This document shows positions 21,467 to 30,643 of a stretch of 40,575 nucleotides of DNA, piece after piece. Location of the stretch: the NCBI GenBank assembly GCA_030611665.1, contig JAUWPI010000005.1, positions 1-40,575 of the forward strand, given 5' to 3'. Both the position numbers and the translations under genes were made by a program. Each line of letters starts with the position of its first letter. Position 1 is the stretch's first letter. Below the pieces are notes generated by a model. That model ran no database searches and was not told the DNA's origin. It saw nothing but the letters and a program-made list of their open reading frames with translations. Source of the DNA: Candidatus Heimdallarchaeota archaeon. Lineage in GTDB: Archaea; Asgardarchaeota; Heimdallarchaeia; Heimdallarchaeales; Heimdallarchaeaceae.

Positions 21467-24211
21467 ATGAATTCTAATCTTGCTAACTTTCTATCTGAAA
21501 ATTCAAAAAAAGAAAAAGAGGAATCGAATCTTCAGAATCAGACTACTGAGATCAATAATAGTAATTTTCCAGAGGATGAAGAGGACAATCACAGGTTTAT
21601 CGCGGACCATAGTAAGCAAACTATTGGGGTAAAAGGGAAGGATTACATCTTATTTGCCCCAGATAATTTGTCACCTTCAATTCTAATAGATGTAAAATAT
21701 GATGGTAAGAAAGAGCAAGCTTATGTCAAATTGTTCAATCCTGAGGATGGAAAAGTTTACCGCTGGTATGATAAAACAAACCATCTACCGTATCTATTAA
21801 CAACTTTGAGCAAAACCCAAGTTGAGGTTCAATTAAAGAATGAGAAGGAATTCATAGGTTGTAAGATAGTAAAAAAACGCAGTTTGTTAAACGATAAAAC
21901 CATAAATTTAACCAAAGTTCTGGCATCTAATCCCTTAGCAATTGGTGGTAAAAACAATAGCTACAGAAGCCAACTTTCTCCATCTTTTGAATCCAATATT
22001 CGCTACCATCTTAGCTATATTTATGATCGTCATTTAATTCCATGCACATATTACACAATCCAAAACGGGGACTTGATAAGTGAGGAACCTGAAATTAGCA
22101 AAGAAGTGCAAGAAGGCATTCTTGAAATTTTTAAGGGGCAATCACCAGAAATTGCTCGATTAGTTAAACAAAATATGCCTTTGTTCTTTGCACCTATTCC
22201 TCGTATCAAACGCTGTTCAGTTGATATTGAAATTCATAGCGAACCAAACAAAATCCCTGATCCAAACGAAGCTATTGAAAAAATAATCTCTATAGGAATT
22301 TCAGATACTGATGGGAATACTTGCGTTTATGTGCTTAATGAGGAAGGTAAGCAGATTGACAAAAATAGAGCAATTAGCAAATTCATTGAGTTCAAGGATG
22401 AAGCAGAATTACTGAAAGCGGTTTTCAAAAAGATGGGTGAATATCCAATAGTTATTACATTCAATGGAGACAATTTCGACTTCTTATATTTAGATAATAG
22501 AGCAAAAAAACTGAAAATAGAAGAAACTATTATTCCTTTTGTTAGAACACGGTCTCAAGATATTTATCTCTCTAATGCAGTCCATATTGATTTGTACAGA
22601 TTCTTCAGACAACCAGCAATGAGAATTTACGCATTTGGAGGTGCTTATGAAAGAGTCACCTTAGATGAGCTAGGAAAATCGCTACTTGGTAAAGAAAAAG
22701 TGAAACTAGATGAACAGATTTGGGATTTAGATTTAGAAGATTTAATCAAATATAATGCACAAGACGCAGAAATAACTCTTGAATTAACAACATTTAGCAA
22801 CAATCAAGCAATAGAACTCATTATTATGCTATCCAGAATCACAAAGATGCCAATTGATGATTTCACAAGATCAAGTGTAAGCGTTTGGATTCAGAACTGG
22901 ATGTACTTTGAGCACAGACTTCTAAATTATCTTATTCCAAGAAAAGAAGACATTATGCGACTGAAAGGAGATGCATCTACAGAGGCAACTATCAAGGGCA
23001 AAAAGTATCAAGGCGCAATTGTAATTGAGCCTCAAGTTGGTGTGTGGTGGAATGTTTATGTCCTTGATTTTGCTAGCCTGTATCCTTCAATTATTAAAAC
23101 CAGGAATCTTTCGTATGAAACGATTAATTGTACTCATAAAGAGTGTAAAGGAAACACAATTCCTGAGACAAACCACTGGGTATGCAACAAGAATGTGGGT
23201 ATAAGCTCAATGCTTGTTGGATTTATAAGGGATATTCGTGTTTATTGGTTTAAAGGTCGAGCAAAAGATCCAAATCTTAGTGAAAGTGAGAGAAATCAAA
23301 GTAACGTAATTCAATCTTCATTAAAAGTTATTCTCAATGCAAGTTATGGTGTTTTTGGTTCGGATAACTTTGCTCTTTACTGTCCACCTGTAGCAGAATC
23401 GACAGCTGCTCTAGCCAGAGAAGCGATAACAAAAACCAAAGAATATTGCGAACAAAAATTAGGTTTACAAGTTCTTTATGGCGATACTGATAGTATTTTT
23501 GTGCTTCAACCAACTGAAAATGACATAAAGGAACTAGAGGATTGGAGTATGAAAACTTTTCAGATTGAATTGGGAACAGATTATGTCTTTCGATATTGTG
23601 GTTTTTCGGATAGAAAAAAGAATTATTTTGGTATTACAACTAAAGGAAAACCAATAGTTAAAGGTTTGATGGGTAAAAAGAAAAACACTCCTGTTCTTGC
23701 TAAACGTCCCTTTGAAAAAGCACTAGAAGCTTTATCTGAAGTTCAGAATCCTGAAGAATTGGAAGTTGCTAAGAAACAAATCATAAAGATAATTCAGAAA
23801 GTTGTTCGAGAGATATCTAAGAAAGAATTTAATTTGGAGGATCTTGCTATCAGTGTAACGCTTTCGAAAAAACTTGCACAATATGACAGTTGGACTCAAC
23901 CTCTGCAAACAGCTGTTCAATTAATCATCGCATTTCCAGAAGGTGAAAAACCATCTGTTGGGAGCGTTGTTAGTTTTATTAAAACCAGACCATTTAAAAT
24001 TCAAGCAAATGAAGTTAAATTATCTGATAAAATTAGCAAAAACAGTGAATGTTCAGTTAAACCACTTCAATTAGCTAAGATAACCGATGTAGATATACCT
24101 AAAATTAAAGAACTACTCAAGACAACATTAGTACAGTTGCTTGATACCATTGGAATTTCATGGGATGAGTCTATCGAAGGACAAAAATCATTAGATAGTT
24201 GGTTCAAATAG
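21467..24211 (+). CDS. polB: Family B DNA polymerase (PolB1-like)
   Basis: 914 residues. Exonuclease motifs: SVDIEIHS (about 250), ITFNGDNFDFLYL (about 333) and YNAQDAEIT (about 430). Polymerase motifs: DFASLYPSII (A, about 533), KVILNASYGVFG (B, about 620) and YGDTDSIFV (C, about 670). All catalytic acids are kept, so both activities should work. After motif A there is a cysteine/histidine cluster (CTHKEC ... HWVC) as in crenarchaeal PolB1. The first 60 residues are polar and low in complexity. The ATG at 21467 is preferred over the TTG at 21416. A co-directional unknown gene follows after 12 bases. Confidence 0.95.
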   Translation: MNSNLANFLSENSKKEKEESNLQNQTTEINNSNFPEDEEDNHRFIADHSKQTIGVKGKDYILFAPDNLSPSILIDVKYDGKKEQAYVKLFNPEDGKVYRWYDKTNHLPYLLTTLSKTQVEVQLKNEKEFIGCKIVKKRSLLNDKTINLTKVLASNPLAIGGKNNSYRSQLSPSFESNIRYHLSYIYDRHLIPCTYYTIQNGDLISEEPEISKEVQEGILEIFKGQSPEIARLVKQNMPLFFAPIPRIKRCSVDIEIHSEPNKIPDPNEAIEKIISIGISDTDGNTCVYVLNEEGKQIDKNRAISKFIEFKDEAELLKAVFKKMGEYPIVITFNGDNFDFLYLDNRAKKLKIEETIIPFVRTRSQDIYLSNAVHIDLYRFFRQPAMRIYAFGGAYERVTLDELGKSLLGKEKVKLDEQIWDLDLEDLIKYNAQDAEITLELTTFSNNQAIELIIMLSRITKMPIDDFTRSSVSVWIQNWMYFEHRLLNYLIPRKEDIMRLKGDASTEATIKGKKYQGAIVIEPQVGVWWNVYVLDFASLYPSIIKTRNLSYETINCTHKECKGNTIPETNHWVCNKNVGISSMLVGFIRDIRVYWFKGRAKDPNLSESERNQSNVIQSSLKVILNASYGVFGSDNFALYCPPVAESTAALAREAITKTKEYCEQKLGLQVLYGDTDSIFVLQPTENDIKELEDWSMKTFQIELGTDYVFRYCGFSDRKKNYFGITTKGKPIVKGLMGKKKNTPVLAKRPFEKALEALSEVQNPEELEVAKKQIIKIIQKVVREISKKEFNLEDLAISVTLSKKLAQYDSWTQPLQTAVQLIIAFPEGEKPSVGSVVSFIKTRPFKIQANEVKLSDKISKNSECSVKPLQLAKITDVDIPKIKELLKTTLVQLLDTIGISWDESIEGQKSLDSWFK

Positions 24212-24223
24212 AAGTTGATGTAA

Positions 24224-24937
24224 ATGTTAAGAACAATTATGATGAGAATTTCACAGAAATCGTTGAATATAGAAACCTTAGATGAGTTTTACTCTTCTTT
24301 AGATGACGAATCTATAACAATTAAACGTATTTTTGATCCACGATATTCATTTTCTGGAGATGATCTCATAATAGAGGGGGATATCGATAACATTCTTACA
24401 AAACTTACACATGATTTACACAAAGTCATTTCAGTTCGCTATAGTTTTGACGATTATGAGGATCCGTTTGATCCTTTAGCAGCTCTTAATATTCAACACG
24501 GAGATACTAAGATATACTTTGGAACAACCATGGTTGATTATGAAAACCTGTATGAGAGATTACGCGTTAAGGATAAGAAAAAGATATTAGCATTATTATT
24601 TAAAACACAACTTGGAAGTCAATTCATATCACTAATGCCAGTGAAGATAAAGGGAGTTGTAGTAACGAATCGGTTAAATGGAAGTGTTGAATTCATATTA
24701 CCTGCTCAAAGAATGGAAACTTTGAAAGTTTGGTTACAAAAACTCATACAAGTGCGAACCGTAAATTTTAACACATTAGTTGATATATACCGTGAAACTG
24801 ACCCAAACATGAGAAGGAAAATGGAAGAAACGATGAGTTGGGTCAATAATCAATTACCTGAGATTGTAGCGAAATCATCTGTTGTGGAAGATATTGATAT
24901 AGTTAGAGCATACCAAAACACCTTAGCTCTTATGTGA
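24224..24937 (+). CDS. Unknown protein linked to polB
   Basis: 237 residues, no family recognised. It appears soluble and mixed alpha/beta, with no cysteine cluster, membrane segment or coiled coil. Notable stretches are IKRIFDPRYSFSGDDLIIEGDID, RYSFDDYEDPFDPLA and a helical C-terminus MRRKMEETMSWVNNQLPEIVAKS. The gene starts 12 bases after the polB stop, so the two are almost surely co-transcribed. It may be a polymerase accessory protein, in the way crenarchaeal PolB1 has small bound subunits, but no similarity to those is visible. ATGs at 24239 and 24242 are alternative starts. Confidence 0.7.
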   Translation: MLRTIMMRISQKSLNIETLDEFYSSLDDESITIKRIFDPRYSFSGDDLIIEGDIDNILTKLTHDLHKVISVRYSFDDYEDPFDPLAALNIQHGDTKIYFGTTMVDYENLYERLRVKDKKKILALLFKTQLGSQFISLMPVKIKGVVVTNRLNGSVEFILPAQRMETLKVWLQKLIQVRTVNFNTLVDIYRETDPNMRRKMEETMSWVNNQLPEIVAKSSVVEDIDIVRAYQNTLALM

Positions 24938-24954
24938 TTTTTTTCTTAATTTCT
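24938..24954 (+). terminator. Poly-T terminator after the polB operon
   Basis: Seven T (24938-24944) follow the stop codon immediately, then further T-rich sequence, matching archaeal intrinsic terminators. Confidence 0.45.
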
Positions 24955-25016
24955 TTAAGACATAAAGAGTTAAAGTTAAAAATAAAGTCTTTTTATGCAT
25001 TCAAGGAGAAGATAAA

Positions 25017-25706
25017 ATGAACAAGATGAAACTAATAATTCCACTAATCTTACTTGTTGTAACACCGATTTTTATTCTACCAGCAAATTCGTTCATACCA
25101 GAAGATCAAGTTTTGATATTAGATCAACAATACCTCACTAGGGAAGCTATTGAGGGAGAAAACATTACTATTGGAATTATTGTTAAGAACTTCTTAAATT
25201 ACACAATTACAGACGCAAACATCTCATTAGACCTTACTGAAGAGGTTAATGCACTAAGATTTACCTCTTGTGATTTCGGTTCCCTCACCAAGGAAAATGT
25301 CACTCTTAATTCAACAATACAATCATCTGACGAAGACGAGTTCACTGCCACAAACATAACTTATGGCTATATGACAGAAAGCTATCTCACTTTCAATGTT
25401 TCACAAATATTGAACGGAACCCAAGCAATTTTTTATTATAATATAACTTCAGACGAAGATAGGTCAGCACAAGTTCCAAATGTAAAAATGTCTTATTATG
25501 ATAATTGGAAAGATCTTCAGGAAATTCAGAGTCGAACCCAATTGTTACTCAATTTCCTACCAACCAACCCCCCAATAGATCCAATTTTACCTTGTTGGGA
25601 TTGTGGAGAATCTTTGCCTAATTTTTGGGGTTGGATTATCTTAGGTTTAGCGCCGATCTTATTCGGAGCTATAATTTCCTCTGTATTATATATACGCAGA
25701 AGATAA
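25017..25706 (+). CDS. Membrane-anchored surface protein
   Basis: 229 residues. Residues 1-26 (MNKMKLIIPLILLVVTPIFILPANS) form a signal peptide, and residues about 203-226 (WGWIILGLAPILFGAIISSVLYI) a C-terminal membrane helix followed by RRR, so the body faces outward. The external part has a beta-rich stretch (GENITIGIIVKNFLNYTITDANISLDL) resembling CARDB/Ig-like repeats and many NxS/T sites for N-glycosylation. A CxxC (CWDCGES) sits just before the membrane helix. AAGGAG lies before the ATG. No enzyme motif; likely part of the cell surface. Confidence 0.75.
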   Translation: MNKMKLIIPLILLVVTPIFILPANSFIPEDQVLILDQQYLTREAIEGENITIGIIVKNFLNYTITDANISLDLTEEVNALRFTSCDFGSLTKENVTLNSTIQSSDEDEFTATNITYGYMTESYLTFNVSQILNGTQAIFYYNITSDEDRSAQVPNVKMSYYDNWKDLQEIQSRTQLLLNFLPTNPPIDPILPCWDCGESLPNFWGWIILGLAPILFGAIISSVLYIRRR

Positions 25707-25736
25707 AAGTAATCTTCTGAGTTTCTCTTCTATTTT

Positions 25737-26597
25737 TCATTTATCATAAATATAGAAGCCTTCTTTTGTTTTCTTTCCCAGTTTTCCCTCATTTACCAAT
25801 TTACTGAGAATTTTAGCTGGTTTGTAGCTCACACCTAGTTGTTCTTCCAAATATTGACCAATATCCAACATAACATCTAATCCTATGTGGTCAGACAACT
25901 CAAGTGGTCCCATAGGATGATTGAGTCCAAATTTAATTGCTGTGTCGATAGATTCCTTATCGGAAACACCATTTTCGAATAGTTTGTAAGCTTCATTCAA
26001 GAAAGGCCAAAGCAAACGGTTTACAATGAAACCAGGCACCTCATTTGATGGTACAGCAATTTTACCAATTCTGTTGCATAAGGTAACTATATCAGCCACA
26101 ACTGACTCACTTGTTTTTTTCCCTTTAATAATTTCAACAAGTTTCATGAGTTGAGGAGGATTAAAGAAATGCATCCCTAGAAACTTGGAGGGTCTCTTAG
26201 TTACATCAGCTAAATTGCTAATACTTAAGGCAGAAGTATTACTAGCAAAAATCACTTCATCGGAGCAAAAAGAATCCAATTCTTTAAACAAGTCCTTTTT
26301 GGCAGCTTCATTTTCAATAATTGCCTCAATAACTAGTTGAACATCTTTGGTAGCTTCTTTCAAATTAGTGCTCAAAATAACGCGTTTAAGAATCTCGTTA
26401 GATTCATGGTGAGTTATTTTTTCTTTCTTTATACTTCTGTTAAGAAATTTCTTTATACGTTCAATACCTTCATTAAGATACTTCTGTTCAACATCTACTA
26501 AAACAACATCAATTTTTGCCTGCGCAAAAACAAGTGCTATTCCACTCCCCATTGTTCCTGAACCAATAACAGCTATTCTGTTGATTTCTGAAATCAT
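25737..26597 (-). CDS. hbd: 3-hydroxyacyl-CoA (3-hydroxybutyryl-CoA) dehydrogenase
   Basis: 286 residues, the length of single-function 3-hydroxybutyryl-CoA dehydrogenases. The NAD site is VIGSGTMGSGIA, with VDVE at the end of the second strand favouring NAD. The catalytic region has SNTSALSI, the histidine in GMHFFNPPQLMKLVEI, and NEVPGFIVNRLL; the C-terminal domain has NHPMGPLELSDHIGLD. It oxidises 3-hydroxyacyl-CoA in beta-oxidation or runs in reverse in short-chain fatty acid synthesis. TTAAATATAT at about 26620-26630 would give a nearly leaderless transcript. No other beta-oxidation gene is adjacent. Confidence 0.94.
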   Translation of the reverse strand: MISEINRIAVIGSGTMGSGIALVFAQAKIDVVLVDVEQKYLNEGIERIKKFLNRSIKKEKITHHESNEILKRVILSTNLKEATKDVQLVIEAIIENEAAKKDLFKELDSFCSDEVIFASNTSALSISNLADVTKRPSKFLGMHFFNPPQLMKLVEIIKGKKTSESVVADIVTLCNRIGKIAVPSNEVPGFIVNRLLWPFLNEAYKLFENGVSDKESIDTAIKFGLNHPMGPLELSDHIGLDVMLDIGQYLEEQLGVSYKPAKILSKLVNEGKLGKKTKEGFYIYDK

Positions 26598-26784
26598 ATA
26601 ACTATTCTATCACACTAATATATTTAAGAATTAAGCAACTGGGGTTTTCTAGTAGTTCGCTATGTGAATTTGACGTGATCCTGTTTGATAGAAGTTGTGA
26701 ATAGAACATATTTTCTCCCGTAACTTCTTAGTATTACATCGCCTTTTAATCGTTTTTCTGAATTTTTAACTGAGTGTTTTATAC

Positions 26785-27336
26785 ATGAGTCCACAAATTG
26801 AAGTGAAATTTAGAGATTATGATATCTATAAACTAGCTATTTGTGGTCCAGGTAAATCCGGTAAAACATCTATTTGTAAAAGACTAACTCAGAATATTTT
26901 TCAAAAGAAATATCAACCTACCTGTGGGGTAGAATTTCATAGTTATTCATTCAAAACAACTAAAGGCAAAGCAGTAGCTCTTTTCTACGATATGGCAGGA
27001 CAAAAACGTTTTGGTGTTGTAAGGAATCTTCTCTATTCAGGTACTAATGCTGCAGCAATTGTTTTTGACGTATCAAACAAAGAATCTTTTCGAGAATGTG
27101 CGGAGTGGATTAGAGAACTAAGAAATCAAAACAAAGAATTAGATATCACTATTGTAGGAAATAAAACAGATTCTACTCGAGAAGTTGAGAAAAGTGATGC
27201 TGAGAGAATTAGTCGCAGACTTGGTTGCAGATACATTGAAACTTCTGCTTTAACCGGTGAAGGGATAGGAGATTTAGTCAAAACTTTAGTAAGATCTGCC
27301 ATCAGCAGTTCTAATAAGAAACTTGTAGGTAGATAA
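26785..27336 (+). CDS. Ras/Rab-like small GTPase
   Basis: 183 residues with all GTPase motifs: P-loop GPGKSGKTS (21-29), switch I threonine (Thr46, TCGVEF), DMAGQKRF (69 on) with the catalytic glutamine, NKTD (126-129) and ETSAL (152-156). Most like Rab/Ras; the chain ends SSSNKKLVGR, with no cysteine for prenylation. Such GTPases are multiplied in Asgard genomes and probably act at membranes or in the cytoskeleton with roadblock-type regulators. It is divergent from hbd. The membrane zinc-ribbon gene follows 59 bases downstream on the same strand. Confidence 0.95.
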   Translation: MSPQIEVKFRDYDIYKLAICGPGKSGKTSICKRLTQNIFQKKYQPTCGVEFHSYSFKTTKGKAVALFYDMAGQKRFGVVRNLLYSGTNAAAIVFDVSNKESFRECAEWIRELRNQNKELDITIVGNKTDSTREVEKSDAERISRRLGCRYIETSALTGEGIGDLVKTLVRSAISSSNKKLVGR

Positions 27337-27395
27337 TATCTAACTATTTTCTTCAATATACCTGTTATTTTCAACAATGAAGCGAAATATTTTTC

Positions 27396-27836
27396 ATGGT
27401 TCGAATAATTAGTAAACTGATGAGTAGTAGAAATAGACGAACCTCCAATATTAGAATATATATAATTCAGTATGCTATATTTCTCTTTGGTGCAATGCTT
27501 GCAATCGTGGGGATTTACATGATTAATCTCGATGATTTAGCTACTGCAGGATTTATTCTTCTGAGTTTAGGTGCTGTTTTTGTTGTTTTATCTTATATAT
27601 ATGCGAGGTATGGTGCTAGGGTAATTGGTACAAATTGTCCCTTCTGCTATGGAATAGGTTATACTGATAAAGGAAAAGATAAAGTAAAAGAACTCTGTCC
27701 TGTCTGTGAAGGATCAGGAAAAATGTATTCCAAGTCTCAACAATATCTCATGGAAGAAAAAAGGAGAAATAAAGTAACGAAAAGTGAACTCTCAAATAGT
27801 GTAGAGCCTACTGAAGAAGAACATAATAATGATTGA
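27396..27836 (+). CDS. Two-helix membrane protein with DnaJ-type zinc motif
   Basis: 146 residues. Two membrane helices lie at about 24-43 (IQYAIFLFGAMLAIVGIYMI) and 48-70 (LATAGFILLSLGAVFVVLSYIYA). The tail after them holds CPFCYGIGY and CPVCEGSGK, two CxxCxGxG repeats as in the DnaJ zinc-binding region, then a charged end. There is no J domain. The zinc part is probably cytoplasmic, next to a small GTPase gene, so it may recruit proteins to the membrane. Function unknown. A later ATG at 27420 is possible. Confidence 0.7.
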   Translation: MVRIISKLMSSRNRRTSNIRIYIIQYAIFLFGAMLAIVGIYMINLDDLATAGFILLSLGAVFVVLSYIYARYGARVIGTNCPFCYGIGYTDKGKDKVKELCPVCEGSGKMYSKSQQYLMEEKRRNKVTKSELSNSVEPTEEEHNND

Positions 27837-27895
27837 GTATGGGACTAATCCGTGAGAACTCTTAAAAACATAAAAAATCATTTCGAATCAATTAT

Positions 27896-28402
27896 ATGAC
27901 TTCTTTAACTGCAATATATGGTGATGGAAGAGGAAAAACCAGTGCTGTTATTGGTTACTTATATCGCAAAAGCACTGAAGAAAAAAACATAATTGTTGCT
28001 CAATTTTTAAAAACTGGTAAAAACTGTGGTGAATGCAATTTTTTTGAGTCTTTTCCTAACGTCATGTGGTATTGTTTTGGAAAAAAAGAATTTTATCATG
28101 AAGAGAATAAAAATGAATTTCTGGAGATAATAGAGACTGGTTATCAACAATTAAAAAAGGACATAATTAATAGAAGGGTTGATATCTTAATTTTAGATGA
28201 GGTTGGTATTGCTTTATTTTTTAATTTAATAAAATGGGGAGAGATAGAAGACCTCTTCCAATTCGTGAAGGAAGAAGTTATAATCACCGGTAGAAAAATC
28301 CCCGCTATTGCTCTTCAAAATGCTAGTACTTCTATTTTTGTAAAAGAAATAAAACACCCATATAATGTAGGAATCCAAGCAAGACAAGGTATCGATTACT
28401 AA
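27896..28402 (+). CDS. cobA: Corrinoid adenosyltransferase (BtuR/CobA type)
   Basis: 168 residues. The P-loop is YGDGRGKTSA near residue 8, Walker B is ILILDEVGIA, and the C-terminal segments EVIITGRKIP and VGIQARQGIDY match the family signature. It transfers the adenosyl group of ATP to cobalt(I) corrinoids, making adenosylcobalamin or its precursor. About 30 residues shorter than E. coli BtuR, mostly at the N-terminus. No other cobalamin gene is adjacent. It contrasts with the decayed relative at 17962-18393. Confidence 0.88.
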   Translation: MTSLTAIYGDGRGKTSAVIGYLYRKSTEEKNIIVAQFLKTGKNCGECNFFESFPNVMWYCFGKKEFYHEENKNEFLEIIETGYQQLKKDIINRRVDILILDEVGIALFFNLIKWGEIEDLFQFVKEEVIITGRKIPAIALQNASTSIFVKEIKHPYNVGIQARQGIDY

Positions 28403-28517
28403 TTGTAAAAACCAACAAGAACTTAGTATTAATTACTCATCTTCTTAACAAAACAAGGTAAGATTTTAGTTAAATTACTTTTGAAGAAGGGTCTCCCTAC
28501 GAAGAAGTTAAATTTAC

Positions 28518-28560
28518 TTAGAGTATAGATTAAACTGAGTATTATCTTTATATACTCTAA
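28518..28560. promoter_or_regulatory. Inverted repeat spanning the radA promoter
   Basis: TTAGAGTATA (28518-28527) and TATACTCTAA (28551-28560) are perfect inverted copies. The right arm overlaps the TATA-like sequence TTATATA (about 28548-28555), placed about 26 bases before the expected start near 28580. A protein bound across both arms would block the promoter, so this is a good operator candidate. Confidence 0.4.
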
Positions 28561-28591
28561 CCTCTTCGGTCAAGTAGCAAGGGTGAATAGT

Positions 28592-29899
28592 ATGAGCAAA
28601 GAAAAGCAGGAGGAGACATCTAAGCCTGAAACAAAAGAAGTTGAGGAACAATATGAAGAGCTCCTCATAGAACAAGCTGAAAAAGAGATGGTTGAATCAA
28701 ATAAGAAGATCTCAATTTTAGAAATAAAGGATGTTCCAGGTTTAGGTAAAAAGAGTCAAGACATCTTAGCAGAAAACAACATATTAACAATCGATCAATT
28801 AATGACTACTAGATTAATTGAATTACAGGCAATGGGAGTACAACGCGCTACTATTAAAAAAGCCCGTGCTGCAATCTCCGAATCAGTTGCAAAATTCAAA
28901 TATTTCAAGGAAGAATTGGGACTTGAAGATCTTCCAGGGGTTGGAAAATCAACAGCTGACATGCTACACGAAAAAGGTTTGAATGTTTACCTACTTGAAA
29001 CAACTCCTATTCGTGAACTAGAAGATAAGTACGGGATCACAGAAACTGCCTCAAAGAAATATAAAGAAGGGCTAAGCGAATTAAGAGGAGGGATTGACTT
29101 TGTTAATGCTTTTGAAATAATGGAAAAACAAACGAACGCTCCTGCTTTCACTTATGGAATAAAGGCTTTAGATGCATTAACTACCATTGAAGAACTTGGT
29201 GTATCAGGTGTGAGATTAGGAGAAACAGTAGAGTTTTTTGGTCCGTTTAGATCTGGTAAATCGCAAATTTGCCATCAACTTTGTGTAACAGTACAGTTAC
29301 CAACTGAATTAGGGGGTGTAGGAAAGAAAGCAGTTTTCATTGATACTGAAGGAGCTTTCTCACCTAGTAGAATTAAGGCTGTTCATGCAAGATTACAAAG
29401 TGAACTCGGTTGGGAAAAGAGCTTTGAAGATGTCCTCAAAGACATAACCTATGCAAGAGCTTACAACTCAGACCATCAAATGAGTTTAGTAGAGAGATTA
29501 CTTGAATTATTCTACAATCATAAGGATGAGTATGGTTTTGTTGCTGTAGATTCAGCAACGGCACATTTCAGAGCTGAATATGCCGGTAGAGGAACATTAG
29601 CAGAAAGGCAACAAACAATCAACCATCATTTAGGTATATTAGGTAGGATAGCTAATACTTACACAGTTGCTGTTGCTATAACGAACCAAGTTCAATCAAA
29701 TCCTGCGGCCTTCTTCGGCGATCCAACACAAGCTATTGGTGGAAATATTCTAGGTCATTGGGCAATAACAAGATTTTATTTGAGAAAATCAAAAGGTGAA
29801 AAACGAATAATAAGGGTATATGATTCTCCGTATTTACCTGAATCAGAAGCAGTTTTTGCAATTACTCCAGAAGGTTGTATTGATGTAGAAGTAGATTAA
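28592..29899 (+). CDS. radA: RadA recombinase with extra N-terminal helix-hairpin-helix
   Basis: 435 residues, about 100 more than usual RadA. An acidic N-terminal extension precedes two helix-hairpin-helix segments, VPGLGKKSQDIL (about 41-97) and LPGVGKSTADML (about 110-165); standard RadA has one. Next come the FVNA polymerisation motif (170-173), Walker A GPFRSGKS (217-224), Walker B FVAVDSA, and the canonical L2/C-terminal region NQVQSNPAAFFGDPTQAIGGNILGH. It should form filaments on single-stranded DNA and exchange strands. The ATG at 28592 has GGTGA upstream; a GTG at 28583 is also possible. Confidence 0.93.
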   Translation: MSKEKQEETSKPETKEVEEQYEELLIEQAEKEMVESNKKISILEIKDVPGLGKKSQDILAENNILTIDQLMTTRLIELQAMGVQRATIKKARAAISESVAKFKYFKEELGLEDLPGVGKSTADMLHEKGLNVYLLETTPIRELEDKYGITETASKKYKEGLSELRGGIDFVNAFEIMEKQTNAPAFTYGIKALDALTTIEELGVSGVRLGETVEFFGPFRSGKSQICHQLCVTVQLPTELGGVGKKAVFIDTEGAFSPSRIKAVHARLQSELGWEKSFEDVLKDITYARAYNSDHQMSLVERLLELFYNHKDEYGFVAVDSATAHFRAEYAGRGTLAERQQTINHHLGILGRIANTYTVAVAITNQVQSNPAAFFGDPTQAIGGNILGHWAITRFYLRKSKGEKRIIRVYDSPYLPESEAVFAITPEGCIDVEVD

Positions 29900-29907
29900 C
29901 TACTCTT

Positions 29908-30555
29908 TTACAGATTATTACCACAATTACCACAAAATGTCCAATTGACATTGATGGTTGTTCCACAATACGGACACTTGCCGCGATGTTTTCGAGGAAC
30001 AGATGTAAGATTCATTTTAGAGGGGCCATATTTTGTCAATGGGGACACCCCCATCATTTCAGTTGGTTCAGAGGCATATTCTCGTAATTCATCAAAATCA
30101 CTTTCTTCAGATGGAGAGACATCATTGAATTGAAAAGGTTCATGTGTTGGAGATTTTGATAATGGACTACCAAATAAGTTAGTTATATCGATGTCATTAT
30201 TATCAATTTCAACTTTCTCCACATAGGCTTTGTTGAACTCAGGTTGAAAGTCAACTGGAAATTGTTTTAAAGAGTCTAATTGTGTTTCTAGAGTTGAAGA
30301 TGACGTAGATAATTCTGTCTCACAAGTAGAGTTAGAATGGAGCTTATCGTAAATTTTACAATAGGTTGACATTGAACAAGATTTTTCCTCAACTTTAATA
30401 TCTGGAGACTGGTCAATAAATGATCTTCCAATTAGTAGAGAACCATTAAGAGAATGAACTTTAAGACCTTGTTCAACAAGAGCTCGAAGTATATCCTTTG
30501 GATCGAATTTCAATCCATTAATCTCAACAATCCCTTTAACATCATTAAGATTCAT
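29908..30555 (-). CDS. Unknown protein with C-terminal zinc ribbon
   Basis: 215 residues. The first 45 (MNLNDVKGIVEINGLKFDPKDILRALVEQGLKV) form a small folded-looking region; then comes a long serine-, threonine- and acid-rich stretch, probably disordered, and a C-terminal zinc ribbon CPYCGTTINVNWTFCGNCG. The architecture, a ribbon tethered by a flexible linker, is common in archaeal regulatory or adaptor proteins. It converges on radA with an 8-base gap. ATG at 30555 chosen; a GTG lies one codon earlier. No family recognised. Confidence 0.65.
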   Translation of the reverse strand: MNLNDVKGIVEINGLKFDPKDILRALVEQGLKVHSLNGSLLIGRSFIDQSPDIKVEEKSCSMSTYCKIYDKLHSNSTCETELSTSSSTLETQLDSLKQFPVDFQPEFNKAYVEKVEIDNNDIDITNLFGSPLSKSPTHEPFQFNDVSPSEESDFDELREYASEPTEMMGVSPLTKYGPSKMNLTSVPRKHRGKCPYCGTTINVNWTFCGNCGNNL

Positions 30556-30643
30556 CACTTATCAAGATAACGTAAACCTTGGTAAGTTAAAAAATAAGTA
30601 TCATATCAATATGGATGAGGGTATTACTTTTGATTTCCCATAC

